Shown here in pieces: positions 17,754 through 26,270 of a DNA stretch of 64,000 bases. Position numbers and translations under genes: made by a program. The DNA lies in the NCBI RefSeq assembly GCF_002934545.1, contig NZ_PTJA01000004.1, forward strand, positions 248,001 to 312,000, in the 5' to 3' direction. Within the stretch, counting starts at the first letter, position 1. Each line of letters begins with the position of its first letter. The notes under the pieces are model-generated. The model ran no database searches and was not told the DNA's origin. It saw only the letters and a program-made list of their open reading frames with translations. The DNA comes from Lacrimispora xylanisolvens. GTDB lineage: Bacteria; Bacillota; Clostridia; Lachnospirales; Lachnospiraceae.

Positions 17754-17785
17754 AAAAAGACTGCTTTCGAGTGGTCTTTTTTTAA
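17754..17785 (+). terminator. Cold-shock gene terminator with UUCG loop
   Basis: An eight-pair stem starting AGACTGCT is closed by a UUCG tetraloop and followed by seven T. Confidence 0.9.
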
Positions 17786-17962
17786 TTTATATCAACAGTT
17801 TTCTTCATTGCCTCCATAAGATTGATGATGGGGCATAGTAAGTGCGAGACACGCTGACAGCGTACCTACGGTTAATAGTTTTCTCATAAATCCTCCAAAA
17901 GTTTGTCAATTTAGGGAACACAAGCGTGGCAATGAAAGGGCAGGAAAATAGCGGTTGCTCTC

Positions 17963-17991
17963 TTGATTTTGATATACAGATATGTTATATT
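17963..17991 (+). promoter_or_regulatory. Promoter of a putative antitoxin RNA
   Basis: TTGATT (17963-17968) and TATATT (17986-17991) are 17 bases apart on the plus strand, pointing towards the toxin-like gene, which is read in the opposite direction. No protein gene with family support follows it. Confidence 0.55.
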
Positions 17992-17998
17992 AGAATCA

Positions 17999-18093
17999 CA
18001 AAAGGAACACCCCCCTCCACAAGGGGTTGGCCATGAATAAGATAGAAAATTCCACCCTCAAACACGTCCAATGTTTTACAAGGGTGGTTTTCT
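17999..18093 (+). ncRNA. Putative antitoxin RNA convergent with the small toxin mRNA
   Basis: A transcript of about 95 bases is predicted from the promoter at 17963-17991 to the hairpin ending at 18093. It would contain a small C-rich/G-rich hairpin (about 18009-18026) and then the shared terminator stem. It converges with the toxin mRNA and would overlap its 3' end, as in the par (Fst) and TxpA/RatA type I systems. The boundaries are inferred; no expression is known. Confidence 0.4.
18044..18093. terminator. Bidirectional hairpin shared by toxin mRNA and antitoxin RNA
   Basis: AGAAAATTCCACCCT pairs with AGGGTGGTTTTCT around a loop that itself contains a short AAACA/TGTTT stem. It lies 31 bases after the toxin stop codon. 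T-rich bases follow on both strands, so it can end transcripts from both sides. Confidence 0.65.
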
Positions 18094-18124
18094 ATGCCTG
18101 TTTCCAGGACTTTATAGAAAAACG

Positions 18125-18208
18125 CTACTTACAATTATAAAAAATAAAGGTAAGTAATGCTAAAATGAACATACCAAAGGCCATAAGGTCTTTAAAGTCA
18201 TATTTCAT
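18125..18208 (-). CDS. Small hydrophobic peptide, putative holin-like type I toxin
   Basis: A 27-codon frame encodes MKYDFKDLMAFGMFILALLTFIFYNCK: a short charged start, one membrane-spanning helix with the FGMFILALLTF pattern, and a short charged tail. This is the layout of the putative holin-like toxin (Hol_Tox) and TxpA/BsrG-type peptides that depolarise membranes. AGGAGGTGGTGCGG stands just before the ATG. The mRNA leader has a small perfect hairpin (18221-18238) touching the ribosome site, which could limit translation. A convergent promoter and shared hairpin downstream fit a type I toxin-antitoxin locus. Too short for ordinary gene callers; the family call is from pattern only. Confidence 0.6.
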   Translation of the reverse strand: MKYDFKDLMAFGMFILALLTFIFYNCK

Positions 18209-18220
18209 CCGCACCACCTC

Positions 18221-18238
18221 CTATCTATGTATAGATAG
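18221..18238 (-). promoter_or_regulatory. Leader hairpin next to the toxin ribosome site
   Basis: CTATCTATGTATAGATAG forms a 7-bp stem with a 4-base loop, ending at the first bases of the AGGAGG ribosome site of the toxin-like gene. Partial masking of the site is plausible. Confidence 0.5.
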
Positions 18239-18286
18239 AAGGCCAACGCCCTTGCAGTGATACGATCCATGCCCAGACAAAGACAA

Positions 18287-18292
18287 ATTATA
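18287..18292 (-). promoter_or_regulatory. Possible -10 box of the toxin-like gene
   Basis: TATAAT on the minus strand lies about 80 bases upstream of the toxin-like ATG. No good -35 box was seen at 16-18 bases, so the promoter assignment is weak. Confidence 0.35.
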
Positions 18293-18313
18293 ATAATCTA
18301 CCACAATACAAAA

Positions 18314-18349
18314 CGTCACGGAATACTGAAATTCAGTTTTTCCGTGACG
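18314..18349 (-). terminator. Terminator after the 18456-18689 gene
   Basis: CGTCACGGAA pairs with TTCCGTGACG and the loop contains a second stem ACTGAA/TTCAGT. On the minus strand it is followed by TTTTGT. It insulates the toxin-like locus from the gene upstream. Confidence 0.7.
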
Positions 18350-18455
18350 CTTGATTATTTTTTCAATACCATTTTGCATAAATAAGAATTACCAGCTTAA
18401 GCATAGATAAATTAGCGTCCTTATTCGCATTCTCACCCAATTGCTTTTAAACTTC

Positions 18456-18689
18456 CTACTCAGCCTTGGAAGAAATAAGTAATTCCTTTAAATCCATAAT
18501 AGACATTTCGTGCTCGTCCAGTATTGTGGATACTTCCTTAAACTGTTCCAGCTTTATTTTATCCTGAATCTCTTTTTCCTTTTCATCCAGTGTAATAAGA
18601 CTTTCCTTATACTGCTTGATGGATTCCTGAACTTCCGTTAACTCTTCCTGAAGTTTCTCAAGCGCTGTTTTTCTGACTCCTCTTGGCAT
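18456..18689 (-). CDS. Small coiled-coil protein, unknown function
   Basis: This 77-residue charged protein (MPRGVRKTALEKLQEELTEV...) is predicted to be almost entirely an alpha-helical coiled coil, with heptad-spaced Leu/Ile between residues 10 and 60. A basic N-terminus (PRGVRKT) might touch nucleic acid. It resembles in style the short coiled-coil proteins of conjugative elements (DUF4315-like), but no element surrounds it and I do not assign a family. AAGGAGAGGACC precedes the ATG. Confidence 0.6.
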   Translation of the reverse strand: MPRGVRKTALEKLQEELTEVQESIKQYKESLITLDEKEKEIQDKIKLEQFKEVSTILDEHEMSIMDLKELLISSKAE

Positions 18690-18878
18690 ACTGGTCCTCT
18701 CCTTTACAGATATTAATTAATTAACCATATATAACCAAGTATATGCAGAATTGTTTTTCATTATTACAAAAATACAAGTTATTAATAAATTATCTTTGTT
18801 TTCTTTTCTTCATTATTAAAGTATCACTTTCGGTTTATCATCCTTAACAAAGAAGAAAAGGGATACTCCTTAATACTG

Positions 18879-19868
18879 TTATCTCTTCCCATCGGGAAAT
18901 GGCAGCGTTACATTCTTATCCCTGTATTCTTTTGGAGACATGCCGTAGTAATTCCGGAAAATACGATGAAAATAACTGGTATTGTCATATCCTACTGCAA
19001 TGGATATATCCGTGATAGAGAGTCTGGTATTCAGAAGAAGAAAGGAAGCCTGATTCAGCCGCTTAATCTGAATGAGTTCCTTAAATGTCCGGCCGGTGAG
19101 ACGTTTTACTGCTCTGCTCAGCCAGTAAATATTGTAGTTTAAGCTGGCTGCAAGTTCTGTCAGTTCCCCGTCTTTATAATTTTCATCGATAAATTTTAAA
19201 ACCTGAAAAGTCAACTTCTGGTCAAAACTTTCTGATGTATGGCTGATCTTATCGGTGTAGTGCATGAGCTGAAGAAATAAAAGCCCCATTGTAACCTGAT
19301 TGATACTTCTTTTATTTGGCTGGTCATTGAGCAGAGTCCATACCATATTTTCCACCAGATTCTGTACTGGAAGAACGTCTGCCACCTGAAAATGCAGGTA
19401 ACTGGCATAGCGTGGATCAAAGCAAAGACTGCCTACCAGAAAATCTCTTAAAAGGTTCTTCTCCTCTCCCATCATCTGAAAGGCAGTATCAAAAAACTCT
19501 GGAAGAATGATAAAGTTAACGGCAATATCTCCCTCACCTGCAGGAAGTATTTCCTGTGTCGCATGCTGATTTAAAAACAGCAGTTCCCCGGTTTTTAATA
19601 CTACTTCTTCTCCGTCAATCCGGTGGGTGGTCTCTCCCTGGCACATATAAATTACTTCTATATAATTATGTTTATGTCTTGGGAAATGGACAAATCTGGT
19701 ATGAGGCCTGATGCGGATCATTTTACCATGCTCTAACATCTTTCTGCTGTCAATCACCAGCTCCTGGCTCTCTGTATACCGCTTCCGGTCGATTTCCGTT
19801 CTGCCGTTTATGATCTCCCGTTCCTCCTCAGTGATCACTGCAAGACGGTTTATAATCTCCTGATTCAC
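18879..19868 (-). CDS. AraC-family transcriptional regulator with cupin sensor domain
   Basis: This 329-residue activator has an N-terminal cupin sugar-binding domain (PRHKHNYIEVIYMCQGE with metal/ligand-like histidines) and two C-terminal helix-turn-helix motifs (LAASLNYNIYWLSRAVKRLTG and ISIAVGYDNTSYFHRIFRNYYG, then SPKEYR). The GTG at 19868 is taken as the start. It overlaps the stop of the gene before it (GTGA) and has a GGAGGAGG site 9 bases upstream, whereas the in-frame ATG at 19919 lies inside that gene. Translation is therefore coupled to the MORN protein. Its sugar is unknown; the rhamnose operon 2.4 kb away, which lacks a local regulator, is a candidate. Confidence 0.85.
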   Translation of the reverse strand: MNQEIINRLAVITEEEREIINGRTEIDRKRYTESQELVIDSRKMLEHGKMIRIRPHTRFVHFPRHKHNYIEVIYMCQGETTHRIDGEEVVLKTGELLFLNQHATQEILPAGEGDIAVNFIILPEFFDTAFQMMGEEKNLLRDFLVGSLCFDPRYASYLHFQVADVLPVQNLVENMVWTLLNDQPNKRSINQVTMGLLFLQLMHYTDKISHTSESFDQKLTFQVLKFIDENYKDGELTELAASLNYNIYWLSRAVKRLTGRTFKELIQIKRLNQASFLLLNTRLSITDISIAVGYDNTSYFHRIFRNYYGMSPKEYRDKNVTLPFPDGKR

Positions 19869-20767
19869 TGACTGGTGCCTCCTCCCTCCATTTGGGAAAA
19901 CGAAATTAAGTTTCTCCATCGATCCTCACCTATGGCTCGTTCACTAAGAGCATAGGCGTGGTCCTTTTCCCCATTGGCAAGGAGTTTATAAATCACTGCA
20001 CCCTTTGCATCTGTTTCTTTGATCCAACGGTCATTTAATACAATCACTCCGTCTTTCGTCTGAAACTGCCACACAGCGGTCTCCCCCTGCCTGTTGGTAC
20101 TGGAATAAGTGATGTCTCCCTGCATGAGGTCATCCTGAAACATTCCGTTTTTAGAAGTTTTAACAGTAATGTCCTGTGTAACCCCATCGTAATAACGGTA
20201 ACCGCATTCACCGTTGCCGTTCATCTTTCCATTCTTCCAGCTTCCATAGGAATAATCATATCGTTTGCCTTCTTCCAGACTAAGGACTGAGATGGCCGAA
20301 ACAGTTCCTTCCGGCATTCCATTTTTAAAATCCCCATAAAATACGACAGTGGGCTTTAAAAATACGATTCCTGTTCCATCCTTGATTTCACGTCTCAACA
20401 TCCCTTCTGAATACATACAGGGAAATTCAGCAATGGAATCACCATTTGCTTCTACTAACCTTGCAGCTCCTTCCAGATCCCCGTCTTTCAATCTGCCGCC
20501 CAGCCCTTCTAAAAATTCACGATTGGCCGCAGTCAGTGAAATTCCCGTATCCGCCATTTCTGTAACCGCCGTTTCCGGTGGTATATTTTTTTCCTGAATC
20601 TGAGATAACTCCGTCTTCTTAAGCGGTTTATCCTTATTCTGTACTTCCTTACTGTTTCTAATAGTTCCTGCCACACTTAAAAGAAGCATCAACAGGGATA
20701 CCAGAGCAATGGTGACGCCAATTCTTATATTTTCTTCTCTTCTGGCTTTATTTCCATCATAATTCAC
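19865..20767 (-). CDS. Membrane-anchored MORN-like repeat protein
   Basis: This 300-residue protein has one N-terminal membrane segment (about residues 15-34: IRIGVTIALVSLLMLLLSVAG), a linker, and then MORN-type repeats such as FYGDFKNGMPEG and YSYGSWKNGKMNGNGE (about 145-200), with weaker copies to about 260. MORN repeats bind membranes or proteins. It overlaps both neighbours by 4 bases (ATGA with the MocR gene before it, GTGA with the AraC gene after it), so all three are probably made together. Function unknown. Confidence 0.75.
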   Translation of the reverse strand: MNYDGNKARREENIRIGVTIALVSLLMLLLSVAGTIRNSKEVQNKDKPLKKTELSQIQEKNIPPETAVTEMADTGISLTAANREFLEGLGGRLKDGDLEGAARLVEANGDSIAEFPCMYSEGMLRREIKDGTGIVFLKPTVVFYGDFKNGMPEGTVSAISVLSLEEGKRYDYSYGSWKNGKMNGNGECGYRYYDGVTQDITVKTSKNGMFQDDLMQGDITYSSTNRQGETAVWQFQTKDGVIVLNDRWIKETDAKGAVIYKLLANGEKDHAYALSERAIGEDRWRNLISFSQMEGGGTSQ

Positions 20768-22209
20768 GAACTTCCCCCCTTACTGCCGTCAACCGACCAG
20801 GCTTCTTCTAAAAGAGCAATCCCTTTTTGTATTTCCGTCTCAGTCAAATTTGCAAATCCAAGAATAACCGTAGGTGGATATTTGTTATGCTCCTTATGAA
20901 TAAAGGATCCGGACAAACCATATACTTTTACGTTTTTCTTCTCTGCTCTTAAGACCAGTTCTTCCTCGCTTCTTCCCTTCCGGTCTGTCAGCAGCAGATG
21001 CAGTCCCGCATGTTCTCCCCCAATTAAAAACTGATCTTCAAAGGACTTTAAACCGGCAGTTAACACATCGTGCTTGGACTTATAAACGGCTCTCATCCGG
21101 TTTAAATGACGCTCATAATGTCCCTCTGACAGGAACTGATACAATATGTTCTGATCTATTCTTGATACCGTGGAAGCATAGAAACTGATCCGTTTCTGAT
21201 AAATCTGGTACAGAGGGATGGGTAACACCACGTAACTGACACGGATGGCGGGAGCAATGGATTTGGAGAAGGTGCCGCAGTAAATCACCCGCTCCCTGTC
21301 ATCCATACCCTGCAGGGCAGGAATCGGCTTTCCCTTATAACGGAACTCACTGTCGTAATCATCCTCAATTAAATACCGGTTCTCCTGTTGGTACGCCCAT
21401 GCAAGCAGCTCCTGCCTTCGTTTTACCGGCATAATAATACCAGTGGGATACTGATGAGAGGGCATGACATAGGCAATATCTGCACCGCTTTTTTCAAGCA
21501 GCGAGACGTCCATTCCAGACTGATCCATATCGACTGGTACCACCTGATACTGCAAACTGTCAAACACCCGGTATGCCTGTCTGTAAGTGGGATTTTCCAT
21601 GGCAATGGTTCTGTCCCTTCCCAGTATCTGAGACAGAAGCATCAGAAGATATTCGCTTCCTGCACCTACAATGATTTGTTCCGGGAGACAGTTGACTCCT
21701 CTGGCAGAATGAAGGTAGGAACGGATTGCTTCCCGAAACAGGTACTCCCCCTGGGGATCTCCTGCTGCGAAGATCTCTCTGTTATCATCGATCAGCGTAT
21801 TTTTTGATATCCGCCTCCATGTATTAAAGGGAAAATTACAAAGATCAATCCCTCTTGGGGAAAAATCCACGTCCCACTTCTTTTTCTCCCCTACTTCCTC
21901 TTTTGCAGCAGTAAAAAAAGAGGGCTGGCTTTTTAAAGTCTCCTGTCCGGTATGAATGAGTCCGTCGATTTTCAATACAAAATAACCACGGCAGGGAACC
22001 GACTCAATATAGCCTTCTGATAAAAGCTGCTCGTAGGCCATCTGGGTGGTACTCCTGCTGACTTTTAAATGCTCCGCCAAAAGTCTGGTGGAGGGGAGGC
22101 GAACTGCAGGCTTTAGATTGCCTTTTACAATTTCATTCTTAATGTAATTGTAAATCTGGCTGTAATAAGGCCAGCCTGGCTGGTTCTTTAAAGGTATCAT
22201 CAGTTCCAT
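20764..22209 (-). CDS. MocR/PdxR-type GntR regulator fused to aminotransferase domain
   Basis: This 481-residue transcription factor joins a GntR winged helix (residues 10-80, LPSTRLLAEHLKVSRSTTQMAYEQL) to a class I aminotransferase fold (about 110-475). The PLP-binding lysine Lys316 is present in CGTFSKSIAP, with the upstream IEDDYDSEF motif. MocR proteins sense PLP or amino acids; PdxR activates PLP synthesis genes. No pdx gene is adjacent; the operon continues with the MORN and AraC genes. Target genes unknown. Confidence 0.9.
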   Translation of the reverse strand: MELMIPLKNQPGWPYYSQIYNYIKNEIVKGNLKPAVRLPSTRLLAEHLKVSRSTTQMAYEQLLSEGYIESVPCRGYFVLKIDGLIHTGQETLKSQPSFFTAAKEEVGEKKKWDVDFSPRGIDLCNFPFNTWRRISKNTLIDDNREIFAAGDPQGEYLFREAIRSYLHSARGVNCLPEQIIVGAGSEYLLMLLSQILGRDRTIAMENPTYRQAYRVFDSLQYQVVPVDMDQSGMDVSLLEKSGADIAYVMPSHQYPTGIIMPVKRRQELLAWAYQQENRYLIEDDYDSEFRYKGKPIPALQGMDDRERVIYCGTFSKSIAPAIRVSYVVLPIPLYQIYQKRISFYASTVSRIDQNILYQFLSEGHYERHLNRMRAVYKSKHDVLTAGLKSFEDQFLIGGEHAGLHLLLTDRKGRSEEELVLRAEKKNVKVYGLSGSFIHKEHNKYPPTVILGFANLTETEIQKGIALLEEAWSVDGSKGGSS

Positions 22210-22240
22210 GGTAACAACAATCCTCCTTTACCGGATAGGA

Positions 22241-22285
22241 AAAAATGCCGCACGTCCCTTATCTTGCGGTCATGCGGCATTTTTG
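22241..22285 (-). terminator. glnS terminator
   Basis: AATGCCGCA pairs with TGCGGCATT over a 17-base loop and the minus strand continues with six T. It ends only about 30 bases before the MocR gene, so that gene must start transcription very near or inside this hairpin. Confidence 0.85.
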
Positions 22286-22295
22286 TTCAGCTGTA

Positions 22296-23969
22296 CTATT
22301 TTCCAATTTTAAAAGAACTCTTTAAGGATACGATCCGGTTGAATACCAGATGCTCCGGTGTGCTGTCCTTGCAGTCAACACAGAAGAAGCCGTTTCTTAC
22401 AAACTGGTAGCTGTCATATGCCCTTGCTCCTTCAAAGCTGGGCTCCACATAACAGTTCTTTAAAACAGTCAGGGAATTGGGATTTAAGTTTAAGCTTCCG
22501 TCTTCGTTTAACTTTCCTTTTTCTTCGTCCACGATGTTCTCATATAAGCGGCACTCCACCTTCTGTGCAGTTGAAGCAGCTACCCAGTGAATGGTTCCTT
22601 TCACTTTTCTGCCCTCAAATCCGGAACCACTCTTTGTCTCCGGGTCATACGTGCAGTGAACAACCGTAACATTGCCGTTCTCATCTTTTTCGCAGCCGGT
22701 ACAGGTCACAAAATAAGCGTTCATGAGGCGGACTTCATTGCCTGGGAATAAACGGAAGTACTTTTTAATGGGCTCTTCCATAAAATCTTCCCGCTCGATG
22801 TAAAGTTCTTTTCCAAATGGAACTTTTCTCTCACCCAGTTCCGGATTCTCCAGGTTATTGGCTACATCAAGATACTCTGTGGTATCTTCCGGATAATTAT
22901 CAATTACCAGCTTGATGGGGTCTAAAATCGCCATCATTCTGGGTCTTTTCAGTTTTAAATCTTCCCTGATGCAGTACTCTAACATCGCGTAGTCAACAGA
23001 GCTGTTTGCCTTGGAAACACCTACTAAATCAACAAACATACGAAGGGATTCCGGCGTATAGCCTCTTCTTCTTAATGCTGCGATAGATACCAGTCTTGGA
23101 TCTTCCCAACCGTCAACGATGTTATCCTCAACAAGCTTTTTGATGTAACGCTTTCCAGTTACCACATTGGTCAGATAAAGCTTTGCAAATTCGATCTGAC
23201 GGGGAGGATTTTCAAATTCACACTCTTTTACTACCCAGTCATAAAGCGGTCTGTGATCTTCAAATTCCAGGGTACAGATGGAGTGGGTAATATGTTCAAT
23301 GGCATCTTCAATTGGATGTGCAAAATCATACATGGGGTAGATACACCATGTATCCCCGGTGTTATGATGGGTCATACGTGCCACACGGTAGATAACCGGA
23401 TCACGCATGTTGATGTTGGGAGATGACATATCAATTCTGGCTCTTAACACTTTTTCGCCGTCTTTGTATTTACCGTCCTTCATCTCTTCAAACATCTTTA
23501 GGTTCTCTTCCACACTCCGGTTTCTGTAAGGGCTCTCCTTACCAGGAGTCTTAAAATCCCCACGGTACTCCCTTATTTCATCAGCCGTTAAATCACAGAC
23601 AAATGCCTTTCCCTTCTTGATTAAAAGAACGGCACAGTCGTACATCTCCTGAAAGTAGTTGGAAGCAAAGTAAAGTCTGTCATCAAATTCTGCTCCCAGC
23701 CATTTCACATCTTCAATAATAGATTCCACGAATTCCGTCTTTTCTTTTGTCGGGTTTGTATCATCAAAACGGAGGTTGAATTTTCCGCCATACTTTTTAG
23801 CCAGGCCATAGTTTAACAGGATGGATTTGGCATGTCCAATATGCAGATAACCGTTTGGCTCCGGCGGAAATCTGGTCTGCACATGGTTATAAACGCCTTC
23901 TGAAAGATCCTTGTCTATCTCCTGTTCAATAAAGTTTTTAGAAATTATTTCTTCTTTGTTATCTTCCAT
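22296..23969 (-). CDS. glnS: Glutaminyl-tRNA synthetase
   Basis: This 557-residue class I synthetase charges tRNA-Gln directly. It shows [16 protein letters not shown] with the HIGH motif at 43-46, the FDDTNP motif, and GWEDPRL followed by [12 protein letters not shown]. The MSKR-type second signature is replaced by VVTGKR in the equivalent stretch. The C-terminal anticodon-binding beta barrels are full length. GlnRS is not universal in Firmicutes, most of which use GatCAB, so its presence is a useful lineage marker. It is a single-gene unit with a GGAGG site. Confidence 0.95.
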   Translation of the reverse strand: MEDNKEEIISKNFIEQEIDKDLSEGVYNHVQTRFPPEPNGYLHIGHAKSILLNYGLAKKYGGKFNLRFDDTNPTKEKTEFVESIIEDVKWLGAEFDDRLYFASNYFQEMYDCAVLLIKKGKAFVCDLTADEIREYRGDFKTPGKESPYRNRSVEENLKMFEEMKDGKYKDGEKVLRARIDMSSPNINMRDPVIYRVARMTHHNTGDTWCIYPMYDFAHPIEDAIEHITHSICTLEFEDHRPLYDWVVKECEFENPPRQIEFAKLYLTNVVTGKRYIKKLVEDNIVDGWEDPRLVSIAALRRRGYTPESLRMFVDLVGVSKANSSVDYAMLEYCIREDLKLKRPRMMAILDPIKLVIDNYPEDTTEYLDVANNLENPELGERKVPFGKELYIEREDFMEEPIKKYFRLFPGNEVRLMNAYFVTCTGCEKDENGNVTVVHCTYDPETKSGSGFEGRKVKGTIHWVAASTAQKVECRLYENIVDEEKGKLNEDGSLNLNPNSLTVLKNCYVEPSFEGARAYDSYQFVRNGFFCVDCKDSTPEHLVFNRIVSLKSSFKIGK

Positions 23970-24053
23970 CTTTCTTCCTCCATATCAGTCACTTCAATAA
24001 TACAATATCATATCATACTTCAAACGATTCGAAAAGGGGGAAAACGTCTTATC

Positions 24054-24572
24054 CTATAACAGATAGCCTTTCTTTTTCAGCTCCGCCTCAATAAAATCCA
24101 GATTCTTCTCCGAGTCTGCCTCTACGGTATGATAATGGCAGCCTCCTGTCAGCACATTTAAGGGCTGGTCTTTGGAGGATTCTAAATGCTCCATAAATTC
24201 TGCCGCATCCAGACGGTTATTAATAATTAAATCCACCTCGATCTGTCCGTATAACTGGTGTTCGATGAACACGTTCCTGATTCTTCCGCCATAATCAACA
24301 ATGGTATTCAGTTCCTCCAGGGTATCTTCTGTCTTATGTCTAGTTCTGAAAATTCTTACAAAAGAGGATTCCTCTTCTCTCTTTTCCAGATGAAGCAAAT
24401 AGCCTTTATTGGTGGACAGGATCATTTTACTTTCTGCACGCAACAATGCAATATCCTGTACCACCACCTGTCTGCTGACGCCAAGTCTCTGGGCTAAATC
24501 TCCTCCGGATATGGGCTTTCCTTCTTCCATTAACAGTTCCACAATTTTCTTTCTTCTTCTGCTGCCTTCCAC
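24054..24572 (-). CDS. NiaR-like regulator (HTH plus 3H domain)
   Basis: This 172-residue protein has an N-terminal helix-turn-helix (KPISGGDLAQRLGVSRQVVVQDI) and a C-terminal 3H domain with conserved histidines in VFIEHQLYGQIEVDL and GGCHYHTVE. This is the layout of NiaR (YrxA), the niacin-responsive repressor of NAD genes. It is the last gene after an ECF transporter and a nucleoside phosphorylase, 6 bases from the ATPase gene. The symbol is left empty because the ligand may differ. Confidence 0.85.
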   Translation of the reverse strand: MEGSRRRKKIVELLMEEGKPISGGDLAQRLGVSRQVVVQDIALLRAESKMILSTNKGYLLHLEKREEESSFVRIFRTRHKTEDTLEELNTIVDYGGRIRNVFIEHQLYGQIEVDLIINNRLDAAEFMEHLESSKDQPLNVLTGGCHYHTVEADSEKNLDFIEAELKKKGYLL

Positions 24573-24578
24573 GTTTTA

Positions 24579-26270
24579 TTACTCCTGCCTTATTTTTCTG
24601 ATGTCCTCTGTTGTCAAAAATGTGCCTTGGTATCCAAGGATTTCACAAAGCCTTGTGATGTGAGGCGGTTCCAGCCGTGCTTTTGTAAGAGTGTCTTTCT
24701 CATAAAATATCTTCTCTCCCGGTCCGTCTGATATCACCTTTCCTCCTGCCATAACAATAACCCGTTCAAAATACCGGGCAACGAAATCCATATCATGAAG
24801 GATTGCCAGTACAAATTTTCCTCTCTCTGTCATGGTACGAATCAGCTGTCCCAGCACCTCCCGCCCCCTGGCATCCTGGGCAATGGTGGGTTCATCTAAT
24901 ATCAGCACCCTGGGATCCATTGCCACGACGGATGCAATTGCCACCATCTTTCGTTCAGACAAATCCAGATCATAAGGATTTTCTTTTTCTGCATGGAGGA
25001 GACCTACCATCTCAAGAGCTTCCCTGGCACGCTGCTCCCCTTCTTTTCTTGTCATACCGATGTTTAAGGGACCTACCATCACCTCTTCTAAAACCTGATT
25101 CTTAAAAATCTGGTCATCGGGATTTTGAAATACATATCCTACTTTTTTTGCAAGCTGGGCTACGGTACGCCCGGAAATATCCTCCCCTTCCAGAAGTACG
25201 GTTCCTGCCCCGGGTTTTAAAAGTCCCTTAAGCAGCTTAACCAGTGTGGTTTTTCCGGCGCCGTTCTGACCAATCACTGCAGTTGGTCTTATATCCAGGG
25301 AAAGGGTGAGATTTTCAATGATCGGAGCGCCGGGTATATAATGAAAGCCCAGATCCTTTATGGTAAATATATCCTGACCCAGTTTGTCAGGAGTTCGCTC
25401 TCTTCCTGTTTTTGAAATGGTAACGGGAAACTGATCCTTGTAGCTTTGTATCTGTTTTAAGGTTACGGGATAAAGTAAGTCATCCCCCTCTTTCCTATAG
25501 ACGGAAAGCGCTTTTGAAACCTGAGTATAGACGGGTGGTTCCACCCCAAGCTCCTCTAAATCATCTCTGGAAAAAATGCGTTCCGGAACATCATAAGCCA
25601 CCTGTGATCCACGATGAAGCAGAAGTATTTTATCACAATAAGCCGCCAGCTTTTCCATCTTCTGCTCCACCATAATAATGGTGATTCCCGTCTTCGCCAG
25701 TTTTTCAACCACCAGGAACACGTCTTCGCTGCCCTGGGGATCCAGCTGGGATGTGGGCTCGTCCAGGACTAAAACCTCAGGTTCCATGGCAAGAATGCTG
25801 GCAATTGCTACTCTCTGAATCTGTCCCCCTGATAAATCAAAGGGATTCCTGTCCTTATATTTAATAATATCCAGAAGCTTCAGCGCTTTATCCACTCTTT
25901 TTCCGATCTCTTCTCTTGGAATCCCCAGGTTCTGAAGTCCAAAAGCAATTTCCTCAAAAACCGTATCTTTCGCACCGGACAGCTGATTAAACGGATTCTG
26001 AAACACAAGACCCACCTTCTGACAGAGAACTGCAATTGGTACCTTCGATGCTTCTACACCGTCAATGATCACTTTTCCCCCGTACGCTCCACGGAACATG
26101 GTTGGAACAAGCCCTGCAAATGCCTGGCAGAGTGTACTTTTCCCCGCCTGATTTTCACCGATAATGCCGATAAACTGTCCCTTATCCGCCTCAAAATCAA
26201 TTCCGTCCAGAACCAGCTTACTGGTATGGGGATACTTATATTTTAAACCTTTTACTTCAATGAATGCCAT
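24579..26270 (-). CDS. ECF transporter ATPase, two fused ATP-binding domains
   Basis: This 563-residue energy-coupling ATPase contains two ABC domains in one chain, equivalent to EcfA and EcfA'. The first has Walker A GENQAGKST and signature LSGGQIQRVAIA; the second has Walker A GQNGAGKTT and the degenerate signature LSERKMVAIA. The ATG at 26270 (MAFIEVKGLKYKYP) is chosen for its GGAGG site; an upstream in-frame ATG lies inside ecfT. Together with EcfT and the S component it forms a dedicated ECF importer. Confidence 0.92.
   Translation of the reverse strand: MAFIEVKGLKYKYPHTSKLVLDGIDFEADKGQFIGIIGENQAGKSTLCQAFAGLVPTMFRGAYGGKVIIDGVEASKVPIAVLCQKVGLVFQNPFNQLSGAKDTVFEEIAFGLQNLGIPREEIGKRVDKALKLLDIIKYKDRNPFDLSGGQIQRVAIASILAMEPEVLVLDEPTSQLDPQGSEDVFLVVEKLAKTGITIIMVEQKMEKLAAYCDKILLLHRGSQVAYDVPERIFSRDDLEELGVEPPVYTQVSKALSVYRKEGDDLLYPVTLKQIQSYKDQFPVTISKTGRERTPDKLGQDIFTIKDLGFHYIPGAPIIENLTLSLDIRPTAVIGQNGAGKTTLVKLLKGLLKPGAGTVLLEGEDISGRTVAQLAKKVGYVFQNPDDQIFKNQVLEEVMVGPLNIGMTRKEGEQRAREALEMVGLLHAEKENPYDLDLSERKMVAIASVVAMDPRVLILDEPTIAQDARGREVLGQLIRTMTERGKFVLAILHDMDFVARYFERVIVMAGGKVISDGPGEKIFYEKDTLTKARLEPPHITRLCEILGYQGTFLTTEDIRKIRQE

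Larger units (their letters stand above)
17749..18124. other. Gene-poor stretch between the cold-shock gene and the toxin-like peptide
   Basis: Apart from the cold-shock terminator and the RNA signals listed separately, this stretch holds one possible remnant. On the minus strand a TTGGAGGATTT site precedes ATG at 17887, but the frame stops after four codons. A one-base shift would open a frame of about 30 codons resembling a secretion signal (KLLTVGTLSACLALTM). It may be a decayed small gene or chance. Confidence 0.4.

Noticed and set aside
17792-17887. Possible 31-residue secreted peptide on the minus strand with a GGAGG site
   Set aside because: The frame from the ATG stops after four codons; the signal-like peptide only appears after a one-base shift. 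It may be a decayed gene but cannot be called.
18033-18140. Plus-strand 35-codon frame starting inside the antitoxin region
   Set aside because: It has an AGGGG stretch before its ATG, but the codons overlap the terminator hairpin and the peptide has no sensible features; better explained as non-coding RNA.
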